DNA of 35,908 nt, from assembly GCF_016429015.1 (NCBI RefSeq), contig NZ_JAELTU010000070.1, forward strand, positions 1 through 35,908. Reading direction: 5' to 3'. Each line of letters begins with the position of its first letter. Within the stretch, counting starts at the first letter, position 1. A model generated the notes under the pieces. The model was not told where the DNA came from, did no database searches, and saw nothing but the letters and a program-made list of their open reading frames with translations. Position numbers and translations under genes: made by a program. This stretch comes from Rhizobium sp. ASV20 (GTDB taxonomy: Bacteria > Pseudomonadota > Alphaproteobacteria > Rhizobiales > Rhizobiaceae). Shown in pieces: positions 24,988 to 32,516 of the stretch.

Positions 24988-27125
24988 TGGTTGAACGATC
25001 CTTGAAGGAATGGGCTGATCTGGCCGAGAAGGAGCTCAAGGCATCGCCTGAGACGCTCACCTGGGAAACGCCTGAGGGAATAGCGGTCAAGCCGCTCTAT
25101 ACCGAGGCGGATACGGCAGGCCTGTCGCACCTCTCCTCGTTGCCCGGTTTTGCACCCTTCACCCGTGGTCCGCGCGCCACCATGTATGCCGGACGTCCCT
25201 GGACGATCCGCCAATATGCCGGCTTTTCCACCGCCGAGGCCTCCAACGCCTTCTATCGCAAAGCGCTCGCCGCCGGTCAGCAGGGTGTCTCCGTCGCCTT
25301 CGATCTCGCCACCCATCGCGGCTATGACAGCGATCATCCGCGAGTGGTCGGTGATGTCGGCAAGGCCGGCGTGGCGATCGATTCCGTCGAGGACATGAAG
25401 ATCCTCTTCGACGGCATTCCGCTGGAAAAGGTCTCCGTCTCGATGACCATGAACGGAGCGGTCATTCCGATCCTGGCAAACTTCATTGTTGCCGGCGAGG
25501 AGCAGGGCGTGCCGCGAGCCGCTCTCTCCGGGACCATCCAGAACGATATCCTCAAGGAGTTCATGGTCCGCAATACCTATATCTATCCGCCCGAGCCTTC
25601 GATGCGGATCGTTGCCGACATTATCGAATATACGGCCAAGGAGATGCCGAAGTTCAACTCCATCTCCATCTCCGGTTATCACATGCAGGAGGCCGGAGCG
25701 ACGCTCGTGCAGGAGCTTGCCTTCACGCTCGCCGACGGGCGCGAATATGTGCGGGCGGCTCTGGCCAAGGGACTGAATGTCGACGATTTCGCCGGCCGTC
25801 TCTCCTTCTTCTTCGCCATCGGCATGAACTTCTTCATGGAGGCGGCCAAGTTGCGGGCTGCGCGCCTGCTCTGGACGCGCATCATGGAGGAATTCAAGCC
25901 GGCCAAGCCTTCGTCGCTGATGTTGCGTACGCACTGCCAGACATCAGGTGTATCGCTGCAGGAACAGGACCCCTACAACAACATCATTCGTACCGCTTTC
26001 GAGGCCATGTCAGCGGTGCTCGGCGGCACGCAATCCCTGCACACCAACTCCTTCGATGAGGCAATCGCGCTGCCGACGGAATTTTCGGCGCGCATCGCCC
26101 GCAACACCCAGCTCATCCTGCAGCATGAGACCGGCGTAACGAATGTCGTGGATCCGCTTGCAGGCTCCTATTACGTCGAAAGCCTGACCAAGGAGCTTGC
26201 CGACAAGGCCTGGGCGCTGATCGAAGAAGTGGAAGCACTGGGCGGTATGACCAAGGCCGTCAACGAGGGGTTGCCGAAGCGACTGATCGAGGAGGCGGCA
26301 ACGCGTCGCCAGGCGGCTGTCGACCGAGGCGACGAAGTCATCGTTGGCGTCAACAAGTATCGGCTTGAGACGGAGGAAGATATCGAGATCCTGGCGATCG
26401 ACAATGCCGCCGTCCGCAGCGCCCAGATCAAACGCATCGAAGAGACGCGCAGACGCCGAGATAGCGTCAAGGTCGAGCAGGCGCTCCAGCGCCTCACGAC
26501 GGTGGCAGCGACGGGCGAGGGCAATATCCTCGAAGCCGCCGTCGATGCGGCCCGTGCCCGTGCGACTGTCGGCGAGATCTCCGACGCCATGCGCACCGTC
26601 TTTGGCGATCACTCAGCCGTCCCCCAGGTTGTCAGCGATATCTATGGTGCCGCCTATGCCGGCGACCCCGAGCTGGTCACACTCAGCAACCGCCTCTCCG
26701 ATGTTGCCGCATCGCTCGGGCGCAAGCCGAAGATCATGGTTGCAAAGCTCGGTCAGGATGGCCATGACCGTGGCGCCAAGGTCATCGCATCCGCCTTCGG
26801 CGATGTCGGCTTCGACGTGGTTGCCGGCCCGTTGTTCCAGACGCCCGACGAGGCGGCGGACCTTGCCGTGAAGGAAAAGGTCCAGGTGGTCGGCATGTCC
26901 TCGCTGGCTGCCGGGCATAAGACGCTTGCGCCCCAACTTGTCGAAGCGCTGAAGGAGAAGGGCGCCGATCAGGTCATTGTCGTGGTCGGTGGCGTCATCC
27001 CGCGCCAGGATTATGATTTCCTGCTCGAACATGGCGTCAGCGCGGTTTTTGGGCCTGGCACCAATGTGCTCTATGCCGCCAACTCCATTCTTGACCTTTT
27101 GGAAGGCAAGCGCAGGAACGCCTGA
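24984..27125 (+). CDS. Methylmalonyl-CoA mutase (single-chain, B12-dependent)
   Basis: The 713-aa enzyme converts (R)-methylmalonyl-CoA to succinyl-CoA, bringing propionate-derived carbon into the TCA cycle. The N-terminal TIM barrel has TRGPRATMYAGRPWTIRQYAGFS and the acyl-CoA-binding SISGYHMQEAGA. The C-terminal cobalamin domain has GQDGHDRGAKV with the DxHxxG residues D592, H594 and G597. The length fits a homodimeric single-chain mutase (human/bacterial BhbA type). The epimerase needed between the carboxylase and the mutase is not in the window. Two consecutive ATG codons overlap the pccA stop. Confidence 0.96.
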   Translation: MMVERSLKEWADLAEKELKASPETLTWETPEGIAVKPLYTEADTAGLSHLSSLPGFAPFTRGPRATMYAGRPWTIRQYAGFSTAEASNAFYRKALAAGQQGVSVAFDLATHRGYDSDHPRVVGDVGKAGVAIDSVEDMKILFDGIPLEKVSVSMTMNGAVIPILANFIVAGEEQGVPRAALSGTIQNDILKEFMVRNTYIYPPEPSMRIVADIIEYTAKEMPKFNSISISGYHMQEAGATLVQELAFTLADGREYVRAALAKGLNVDDFAGRLSFFFAIGMNFFMEAAKLRAARLLWTRIMEEFKPAKPSSLMLRTHCQTSGVSLQEQDPYNNIIRTAFEAMSAVLGGTQSLHTNSFDEAIALPTEFSARIARNTQLILQHETGVTNVVDPLAGSYYVESLTKELADKAWALIEEVEALGGMTKAVNEGLPKRLIEEAATRRQAAVDRGDEVIVGVNKYRLETEEDIEILAIDNAAVRSAQIKRIEETRRRRDSVKVEQALQRLTTVAATGEGNILEAAVDAARARATVGEISDAMRTVFGDHSAVPQVVSDIYGAAYAGDPELVTLSNRLSDVAASLGRKPKIMVAKLGQDGHDRGAKVIASAFGDVGFDVVAGPLFQTPDEAADLAVKEKVQVVGMSSLAAGHKTLAPQLVEALKEKGADQVIVVVGGVIPRQDYDFLLEHGVSAVFGPGTNVLYAANSILDLLEGKRRNA

Positions 27126-27356
27126 GGCTATTCAGCAGGGCCTTTCATCGCGCCCAGGCGGCGTCGGTTGTTGCCCAATCTGGGCTCGATGCCGCACTCA
27201 AGGCGACAGGAGTGGCAAGTCCCGCGATAATGGCGCAGGCGATAATGTGGCCCTTCGAATAGGTGGATATTTCGCGATGCCAGCCAGCTGGCTAAGAATG
27301 AATATCCCAAGGAGATTTGGCCGCCGTATCATGCCGCTCGCTCTTTTCATGTCCGA

Positions 27357-27974
27357 TCATGCGTGCTGTCGCGCCAGGGCAAAGCCGAGGATGATCAGAA
27401 TAGAGCCGCAGGTTCTCGGCATCAGTCTCCCGTTGCCGGCATGGGTAAATCGGCCCAGTGCAAGTGAAGCGACGCCAACGGCCGTTACGTCCGCTGCCGA
27501 AAGCACGATATTGACGATGATGCCGAGGACGAGAAACTGCATGGAAATCGGCATGGCCGCGGCCGGATCCACGAACTGCGGCAGGAAGGTCAGAAAGAAG
27601 AGCGCCGTCTTGGGGTTGAGAACCTCGACGATGACACTGTCGCGCAGTACGGCAGATTTCGTGTCTGTGGTTTCGGGTGAGCGCTGATTGCATCCGAGGA
27701 GCATCGTGGCTCCAAGCCAGATCAGATAGGCTGCTCCCACAAGCTTGATGATTGCGTAAACGGCGGGAGCCTCATCGAGCAGAGCCGCAAGGCCGACGGC
27801 GGCGACGACGATGTGAAAATAACAGCCGAGATGAATGCCAAGCGCGGCCTTCAGTCCGGCGCGAGTGCCATGCGCCAGGGTTTGTGCAGTCATATAGAGC
27901 ATTGCCGGACCCGGCATGCAGGCGAAGACAAGCGTCGCGACGGCAAATGAGGTCCAGTGTTCCAACGATGGCAT
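27357..27974 (-). CDS. LysE/RhtB-family amino-acid exporter
   Basis: The 205-aa inner-membrane protein has about six predicted hydrophobic segments and the family pattern FACMPGPAMLYMTAQTLAHGTRAGLKAALGI near the N-terminus and LNPKTALFFLTFLPQFVDP in the middle. Members export lysine, threonine, homoserine lactone or other small amino acids; the substrate is not readable. I chose the ATG at 27974 because GGAGG lies seven bases upstream; the longer frame to 28001 lacks one. It stands alone between the mutase operon and the two-component genes. Confidence 0.9.
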   Translation of the reverse strand: MPSLEHWTSFAVATLVFACMPGPAMLYMTAQTLAHGTRAGLKAALGIHLGCYFHIVVAAVGLAALLDEAPAVYAIIKLVGAAYLIWLGATMLLGCNQRSPETTDTKSAVLRDSVIVEVLNPKTALFFLTFLPQFVDPAAAMPISMQFLVLGIIVNIVLSAADVTAVGVASLALGRFTHAGNGRLMPRTCGSILIILGFALARQHA

Positions 27975-28081
27975 GGCGTATCCTCCGCTTTGGCAGACCA
28001 CTCTCCTCTACCGGAGCGATCTAAGCGGATGGCCAAGGCACCGCTTGCGCAGAGAACTAACCTTGAGCGATATCGCGGCAT

Positions 28082-28129
28082 ATACGACGCCTGTCGTATT
28101 TCAGCATCGCCAGATAGCCGCTTATCTGG
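28082..28129. promoter_or_regulatory. Two adjacent perfect 7-bp inverted repeats
   Basis: ATACGAC-GCCT-GTCGTAT (28082-28099) and CCAGATA-N6-TATCTGG (28110-28129) lie between the response-regulator stop and the LysE start. They could terminate the response-regulator transcript or act as operators for the exporter. Neither is followed by a leftward U-tract. Confidence 0.35.
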
Positions 28130-28184
28130 TTTCCGTCGGTAAAGCGCACAGGCGAGAACCGAGCGGGAGATAAAAGTGCAAACT

Positions 28185-28844
28185 TCAGCCGGCCGGCATG
28201 CCAAGACGAACAGCATAGGCCGTTACTTCGGCGGAGCTGTGGAGATCGAGTTTGCGCATCAGGTTTTCCCGGTGCTTGCGAGCGGTCAGGACGCTGATGC
28301 CGAGACGTTCCGCCATCTGTCGGGCGGTTTGACCCTGTGCCGACAGAAGCAGGATCTGTTTCTCTCTCAAGGTCAGCGGAATGGGCGAGACGATTTCTTC
28401 GGCCGTCGGCGCCTTGCTCGGCCGCTCCGGTTGGTCGACCGCAAATCTGATCGACTTTGCCAGATAGGTCCCGCCGCTTCGCACCGCATCGATGGCGGCC
28501 GCGATTTCCTCGGGATCGCCATCCTTGGTCAGATAGCCGCTGGCACCGGCATCGAGCGCCGCACGCACCGTTCTAGGCTCTATATTCGCCGTCAGCATGA
28601 GGATCTTCAGGCGAGGTGCGATATCCCTAATGGCGGAAATAAAGTGAATTCCCGCCACCCCCGGCATGCCGAGGTCAAGAACCAACACATCGGCACGCGC
28701 AACTTGCAGAAGCGCAAGCAGCGCCTCGCCATTTGCCGCTTCGCCAACGATCGCAACGCTCTCGATGGTCGAGATGAGCAGCTTCAGTCCTTCGCGCACG
28801 ATCGCATGGTCGTCGGCTATGATGACGGTAGTTATGCGGTTCAT
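28185..28844 (-). CDS. NarL/FixJ-type response regulator
   Basis: The 219-aa protein has an N-terminal receiver domain (acidic pocket D11-D12, phosphoacceptor D57 in LVLDLGMPG, conserved K107 in YLTKDG). A C-terminal LuxR helix-turn-helix follows (about 155-215, LTLREKQILLLSAQGQTARQMAERLGISVLTARKHRENLMRKL). It should be a phosphorylation-dependent DNA-binding activator. Its gene diverges from a hybrid histidine kinase with a 126-bp shared intergenic region, so the two probably form one signalling pair. Targets and signal are unknown. Confidence 0.92.
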   Translation of the reverse strand: MNRITTVIIADDHAIVREGLKLLISTIESVAIVGEAANGEALLALLQVARADVLVLDLGMPGVAGIHFISAIRDIAPRLKILMLTANIEPRTVRAALDAGASGYLTKDGDPEEIAAAIDAVRSGGTYLAKSIRFAVDQPERPSKAPTAEEIVSPIPLTLREKQILLLSAQGQTARQMAERLGISVLTARKHRENLMRKLDLHSSAEVTAYAVRLGMPAG

Positions 28845-28970
28845 TCCGTTGCTGCTCTCGGATGGCTTCAGGCACTCTTCGTCGCTAGTTAATGTGAAAC
28901 AGGTTACCTATAAATCAACCCTGCCGGGAAAAATCCACTTGGGGAGCTGCTCGGTGAAGCGGAGGGGCGC

Positions 28971-30746
28971 ATGCAGGAAGACAAGATACGTCGAGCTCTG
29001 GTCGAGCTCCTGTATCGCAACTCCTATGGGGTTGTTATCTCCAACATCGTCATTTCGCTTGCAGCCGTCTATATCCTGAAGTCGGCTGTTTCCTCGGGGT
29101 GGCTGTTTGGTTGGCTCGGCGCCCTGTATCTTTTGACCGGTATGCGTGTCATCGCCTCCCGCCGTTTCTTTGGCCGGGCACGAAATGACAGCCGGTCGAT
29201 ACTGCGATGGGCATGGCTTGCGGCTGCCTTTTCGTGGATCTCGGGTCTGCTATGGGGGCTTCTTGGCTGGGTCGGCTTTCTTCCAGAGTCGCCGATCGTG
29301 CTTTCCTTCACGGTTATCGTTCTGACGGGTCTGGTCTGCGGCACGGTGCCGTCGCTTTCTGCCTTTCCACCGGCGCTTGTCGGCTCGATTTTGATCACTG
29401 TGGTGCCGATAGGGCTGCGTTGCATCATCGGTGAAAGCGAGATGGCAGGCGCATTCCTGTTCCTGCTTGTTTCCCTTGTGGTAATCAACCTCAACTACTG
29501 CCGCATCACCTACCGCATGCTTCGCGAGACCGTCGCGTTGCGGTTGGAGAACGAAGAGTTGGTCGAGCATCTCCAGGAGGAACGGGACAAGGCGCAGACA
29601 GCGGACCGGGCGAAGACGCGTTTCCTCGCAGCCGCCAGCCACGATCTGCGCCAGCCGACACATGCCCTCAGCCTGCTCGTATCCACGCTTTCAATCTTGG
29701 GGCGACGCGGCACTGTGCCTGCCAAGGATGCACGCAACCTCGCCGACAGGGCGAAATCGATTGTCGGCAATCTCAGCGGATTGCTCGATGCCCTGCTCGA
29801 TATTTCGCGGCTCGATGCCGGCGTCGTCATCGTTGCGAAGGAACCCGTCTCCCTCAGGAAGCTCTTCGCGGATCTTCGCGATGAATTTGGCGGCGTTGCG
29901 AAAGAGAGGGATGTCGGATGGCGGGTGGTCGAGAGCGATCGATGGATTGATAGCGATCCGATCACGCTGAAGCGCATCCTCACCAATCTGCTTTCGAATG
30001 CGTTTCGATATACGGCGAAAGGGCATGTTCTACTTGGCTGCCGTCGTCGTGGCGCTGCAGTGGAAATTCAGGTTTGGGATACAGGGACAGGTATTCCTGC
30101 GGATCAGCAAAAAGCGGTGTTCGAGGAGTTCGTTCAGCTGCAAAACCCGGCGCGTGACCGTGCTCAGGGGCTTGGATTGGGACTTGCGATCGTGCGTCGT
30201 ACGGCTCAACTTCTCGAGCATCCGTTGAGGATGATCTCAAGGGAGGGGCGGGGGTCGATGTTTTCCATCACCGTACCGATCGCGGACATCGCCAATGACC
30301 ACGCTACAGTCGATGTCGATCGGGGTGACGGGGATGGATCGATTGGGATTGCCGTGATCGACGACGAGCGTGAGGGCCTCGAAGCGATCAGCCTCCTGCT
30401 GAGGACTTTGGGTTACCGGGTCTATCCAGGGCGTTCGGCAGCTGAAGCATGTTTCGCGCATGCGGTGAGTGGAAGTGACCAGGCGCCGATCGATCTCATC
30501 ATTACCGACTATCGGCTGGAAGCCGGCGCGACCGGGTTGGATGCCATCAAGCAGATGCGCTCGCATATTGGCCGTCCCGTGCCAGCGGTGATCCTCACAG
30601 GCGATACCTCGCCAGAGCGATTGAAGGACGTCGCGGCAAGCGGCCATCTGCTGTTACACAAGCCTGTTGATGTCGAACGGGTGCGCCAGGCAATCATTCA
30701 ACTTTGTCCCTCGGAAATGCCGGCGGCTTCCACCTCGGATCATTGA
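28971..30746 (+). CDS. Membrane-bound hybrid histidine kinase with C-terminal receiver
   Basis: The 591-aa protein has roughly five to six hydrophobic segments in residues 20-180 with almost no periplasmic domain, so it may sense a membrane or intracellular cue. A coiled-coil linker (about 185-215) leads to the DHp helix with the phosphorylated histidine H224 in AASHDLRQPTHAL. The ATPase domain follows with its N box at about N343 (NLLSNAFRYTAKG), DTGTGIP and GLGLGLAIVR. The receiver (about 462-580) has the acceptor D513 (IITDYRL) and K564 (LLHKP). No HPt domain is present. GGAGGGG precedes the ATG. The divergent LuxR-type regulator is the natural partner. Confidence 0.93.
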   Translation: MQEDKIRRALVELLYRNSYGVVISNIVISLAAVYILKSAVSSGWLFGWLGALYLLTGMRVIASRRFFGRARNDSRSILRWAWLAAAFSWISGLLWGLLGWVGFLPESPIVLSFTVIVLTGLVCGTVPSLSAFPPALVGSILITVVPIGLRCIIGESEMAGAFLFLLVSLVVINLNYCRITYRMLRETVALRLENEELVEHLQEERDKAQTADRAKTRFLAAASHDLRQPTHALSLLVSTLSILGRRGTVPAKDARNLADRAKSIVGNLSGLLDALLDISRLDAGVVIVAKEPVSLRKLFADLRDEFGGVAKERDVGWRVVESDRWIDSDPITLKRILTNLLSNAFRYTAKGHVLLGCRRRGAAVEIQVWDTGTGIPADQQKAVFEEFVQLQNPARDRAQGLGLGLAIVRRTAQLLEHPLRMISREGRGSMFSITVPIADIANDHATVDVDRGDGDGSIGIAVIDDEREGLEAISLLLRTLGYRVYPGRSAAEACFAHAVSGSDQAPIDLIITDYRLEAGATGLDAIKQMRSHIGRPVPAVILTGDTSPERLKDVAASGHLLLHKPVDVERVRQAIIQLCPSEMPAASTSDH

Positions 30747-30938
30747 CTAGGGGTCATCAAAGCCTAAAAAACACTCATCAGCTGCCGAAGATGTCGCAGG
30801 AATGCGCAATTCGCATAGGTGCAGTGCGGGATTGTCGCTTTTTTAAATCGATTGAATGTCCTATATCTCAATCATCGAAACGACGCCGGACCAATAGAGG
30901 TTGCCGACGTCAGAAAGCCCTCAGGAAAGGGGATTATC
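30747..30938 (+). promoter_or_regulatory. Leader and promoter region of the DUF1127 gene
   Basis: A perfect alphaproteobacterial -10 (CTATAT, 30861-30866) is preceded at 17 bp by CTTTTT, which matches the CTTGAC-type -35 only in its first three bases. That leaves a leader of about 65 nt. Homologous DUF1127-sRNA loci in Rhodobacter are driven by heat-shock sigma factors; I cannot assign a sigma factor here. Confidence 0.45.
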
Positions 30939-31085
30939 ATGAACGTCGCACGCTCTTTCAACAACTGGCGCAAGTTCCGTCAGACCGTAGCTGAACTCGA
31001 TCGCATGTCCAGCCGCGAATTGCAGGACCTCGGTATCGCTCGCGCTGATATCCGCAGCGTTGCTCGCGCAGCAATGGGTCGCTAA
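30939..31085 (+). CDS. DUF1127 micro-protein (CcaF1-like)
   Basis: The 48-aa, arginine-rich protein shows the DUF1127 pattern throughout: NNWRKFRQTVAELDRMSSRELQDLGIARADIRSVARAA. AGGAAAGGGG lies seven bases before the ATG at 30939; the longer frame from 30819 has no such signal and runs across the promoter. Members are abundant in Rhizobiales. Rhodobacter CcaF1 binds RNA and affects maturation of the CcsR sRNAs encoded downstream, and Agrobacterium members influence phosphate and central metabolism. Four anti-Shine-Dalgarno stem-loops follow 190 bp downstream here, the same genetic arrangement, so a role in their processing is a reasonable inference. Confidence 0.9.
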   Translation: MNVARSFNNWRKFRQTVAELDRMSSRELQDLGIARADIRSVARAAMGR

Positions 31086-31116
31086 CAGCATCCTATTCAG
31101 TCATCATGATTGCCGG

Positions 31117-31142
31117 ACGCCCGCTGAGAATGCGGGCGTTTT
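31117..31142 (+). terminator. Intrinsic terminator of the DUF1127 gene
   Basis: ACGCCCGC pairs perfectly with GCGGGCGT around a 7-nt loop and is followed by a short T run. It lies 32 bp after the DUF1127 stop. The weak U-tract would allow partial read-through into the downstream sRNA hairpins. Confidence 0.7.
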
Positions 31143-31275
31143 GCGTTTGTGGCCCACTTTTTTGTGCGTCCGTCGTCGACTTCGCGCTGTCGTTCTCCAG
31201 GATTGCGTTTCTTGCATAGCTGCAGTGCAGCATAAGTTCTGGAAGTTTTCGCTGATGCGAGTATAACAACACTCA

Positions 31276-31345
31276 TTGAAGCGCTGCACCTCCTCCCGCG
31301 GCGCTTCGAATTCAGACGGCCCACTCCTCCTCCCAGGGACGTCTG
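31276..31345 (+). ncRNA. Cuckoo/CcsR-like anti-Shine-Dalgarno sRNA, hairpins 1 and 2
   Basis: Hairpin 1 has a 10-bp stem (GAAGCGCTGC with GCGGCGCTTC) and the loop ACCTCCTCCC. Hairpin 2 has CAGACG paired with CGTCTG, an inner CCC/GGG and a loop containing CCTCCTCCC (31326-31334). The loop motif is complementary to Shine-Dalgarno sequences. Two such stem-loops per RNA, downstream of a DUF1127 gene, is the described architecture of the alphaproteobacterial cuckoo RNAs (CcsR1-4 in Rhodobacter); alpha-r14 rhizobial sRNAs carry similar loops. A TATAAC at 31262-31267 could be a -10 for an independent promoter, but its -35 is poor, so processing from a read-through transcript is equally possible. Exact ends are unknown. 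Confidence 0.8.
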
Positions 31346-31348
31346 TAG

Positions 31349-31427
31349 GAACAGCGGCACTCCTCCTCCCAGTCGCTGTTCGGTTTTCGAAAAGCCTGCC
31401 GCACCTCCTCCCGCGGCAGGCTTTTTT
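31349..31427 (+). ncRNA. Cuckoo/CcsR-like anti-Shine-Dalgarno sRNA, hairpins 3 and 4
   Basis: Hairpin 3 has GAACAGCG paired with CGCTGTTC plus two inner pairs, closing a loop with CCTCCTCCC (31362-31370) that is identical to the hairpin 2 loop. Hairpin 4 has a 13-bp stem and the same ACCTCCTCCC loop as hairpin 1, ending in six T residues. The stems of all four hairpins differ while the loops are conserved, which is the signature of selection on an exposed loop. It may be a second tandem copy of the upstream sRNA or the second half of one four-hairpin RNA. Likely targets are mRNAs with strong GGAGG ribosome-binding sites. Confidence 0.82.
31390..31427 (+). terminator. Intrinsic terminator formed by sRNA hairpin 4
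   Basis: AAAAGCCTGCCGC (31390-31402) pairs perfectly with the bases at 31413-31425, and the T run spans 31422-31427. It is the strongest terminator seen in the window and carries the anti-Shine-Dalgarno loop at its tip, so the RNA's 3' end is also a functional motif. Confidence 0.88.
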
Positions 31428-31429
31428 CG

Positions 31430-31921
31430 TTTCCGACAATGCTTCTCATAAACTCATCACCGTGCATCGCGGCAGAGACTGTCTACTGAACGGATTGGCC
31501 ATTTGACGACGATGTTCTTGCGGCGGCTGTGACCCAAGACGCGGCGATGGCTCATCGCGTCAATGCGTGTGAACCAGCTATGCTACGCAGCCTGTTTCGA
31601 ATTGGCCAAGGATGCGCGTGCCACGGCGAAGCGCTTGACGATTGCTCGTCACTTCGATGATGATCAATGGAACCGCTATTTTTGTGCTGTGACCAATTTG
31701 CCCGAGCGAGCGCTATCGATACTGCTCGCCCGGTAAATGATGGTGTCGAGATGTTATCCCGACTGACATGGACGCGTTCCATTTTGGCGGCTCCATGAAG
31801 CTCTGCCGAAGATGGTAACGCGATGCTCGCGAAATTTCAGTCGCGAAACATGATCCGTGATCCGGTCAAACCGATGGTCCGATGCATGGCTCGGCGAGGC
31901 GACCAAGGATGCCGTGTCTCT
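31430..31921. other. Gene-poor stretch after the sRNA array
   Basis: No recognisable gene family is present. The only candidate is the short frame at 31563-31736. Nothing resembling an IS element, tRNA or attachment site is visible. Confidence 0.5.
31563..31736 (+). CDS. Possible small ORF, unknown function
   Basis: A 57-codon frame starts at ATG and ends at TAA, with a composition that looks protein-like (NQLCYAACFELAKDARAT, then FDDDQWNRYFCAV). There is no clear ribosome-binding site and I recognise no family. It could be a real small protein, the remnant of a larger gene, or chance. Confidence 0.25.
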   Translation: MRVNQLCYAACFELAKDARATAKRLTIARHFDDDQWNRYFCAVTNLPERALSILLAR

Positions 31922-32209
31922 TTACTTGTTCTTCAAAAGCCAGATCTTGCCGGCCATGGTTATGGTGTAGGCATCTTTTCCGGCATCTTCGTTGAGGTTG
32001 AGGCGCTCCAGAAGGCCAAGCTCCTTGAGTTCTTCCAACGTCTTATCGCTGATGAACTTGATTTTCTGCGGACGTTCTTTCCAACGGTCCGTTTTTGCAT
32101 ATGTCACGGTCGCGTTCTGGTGCGTCCATTTCTTCGCCGATTGCGGATAAAGGTCTCCCTGATGCGCAAGTTTCAATCCGGCGATCTTTGATGGTGTCAG
32201 TTCAATCAT
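31922..32209 (-). CDS. Small hypothetical protein, possible winged-helix fold
   Basis: The 95-aa product is charged and lysine-rich, with no signal peptide or membrane segment. The middle (DKTLEELKELGLLERLNL) followed by DAYTITMAGKIWLLKNK suggests a helix plus beta-wing, as in small winged-helix proteins, but this is only shape recognition. The ATG at 32209 has a GGAGA about 12 bases upstream. It stands alone in a gene-poor stretch of lower GC than its surroundings, so recent acquisition is possible. I do not recognise the family. Confidence 0.6.
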   Translation of the reverse strand: MIELTPSKIAGLKLAHQGDLYPQSAKKWTHQNATVTYAKTDRWKERPQKIKFISDKTLEELKELGLLERLNLNEDAGKDAYTITMAGKIWLLKNK

Positions 32210-32516
32210 GAGTGCGAGAAGTCTCCGTCGCTATTCTAAAGGGGCGCACTTAACACAAAAAAGCTGGTGTATTCATAAAATATCTATTCAGCTTTGTCGT
32301 ATGCCCTTAGCAAATGAGATTTTCTTGCGCGTGCAGTCAAAGAATGGCAACCCTCGGTTTATTGAGCGGCTAATATGCCGAAACATCCGTCCTCGCCTCG
32401 CTCTGACACGGCGATCTAGTCAGCCGGCATACATCTGAAACTGACGAGATGAGGAACTAGATTCCTTTGCCGCGGGTCGCTGAAATCGGGGAAGGGCCTG
32501 CGCCGGGCAATGTCTC
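32210..32516. other. 307-bp intergenic region, AT-richer, no gene
   Basis: It lies between the start of the small hypothetical gene and the 3' end of the cyclase gene. It contains an AT-rich segment (about 32252-32300) with AAAGCTG and CAGCTTT as separated inverted arms, and AGGAA-CTAGA-TTCCT near 32450. The first half presumably holds the promoter of the small hypothetical gene. I could not assign a terminator for the cyclase transcript. Confidence 0.4.

Noticed and set aside
27126..27356. Possible small genes between the mutase and LysE genes
   Set aside because: Short frames on both strands lack ribosome-binding sites and family resemblance; I see nothing supportable.
31289..31412. Four copies of CCTCCTCCC that could look like a short CRISPR or tandem repeat
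   Set aside because: The copies are only 9 nt, spacing is irregular (28-37 bp) and each sits in the loop of a distinct hairpin; an sRNA array explains them better.
32448..32470. GGAAC motif that could be the -35 of an EcfG general-stress promoter
   Set aside because: No CGTT-like -10 at 16-18 bp and no gene correctly placed downstream.
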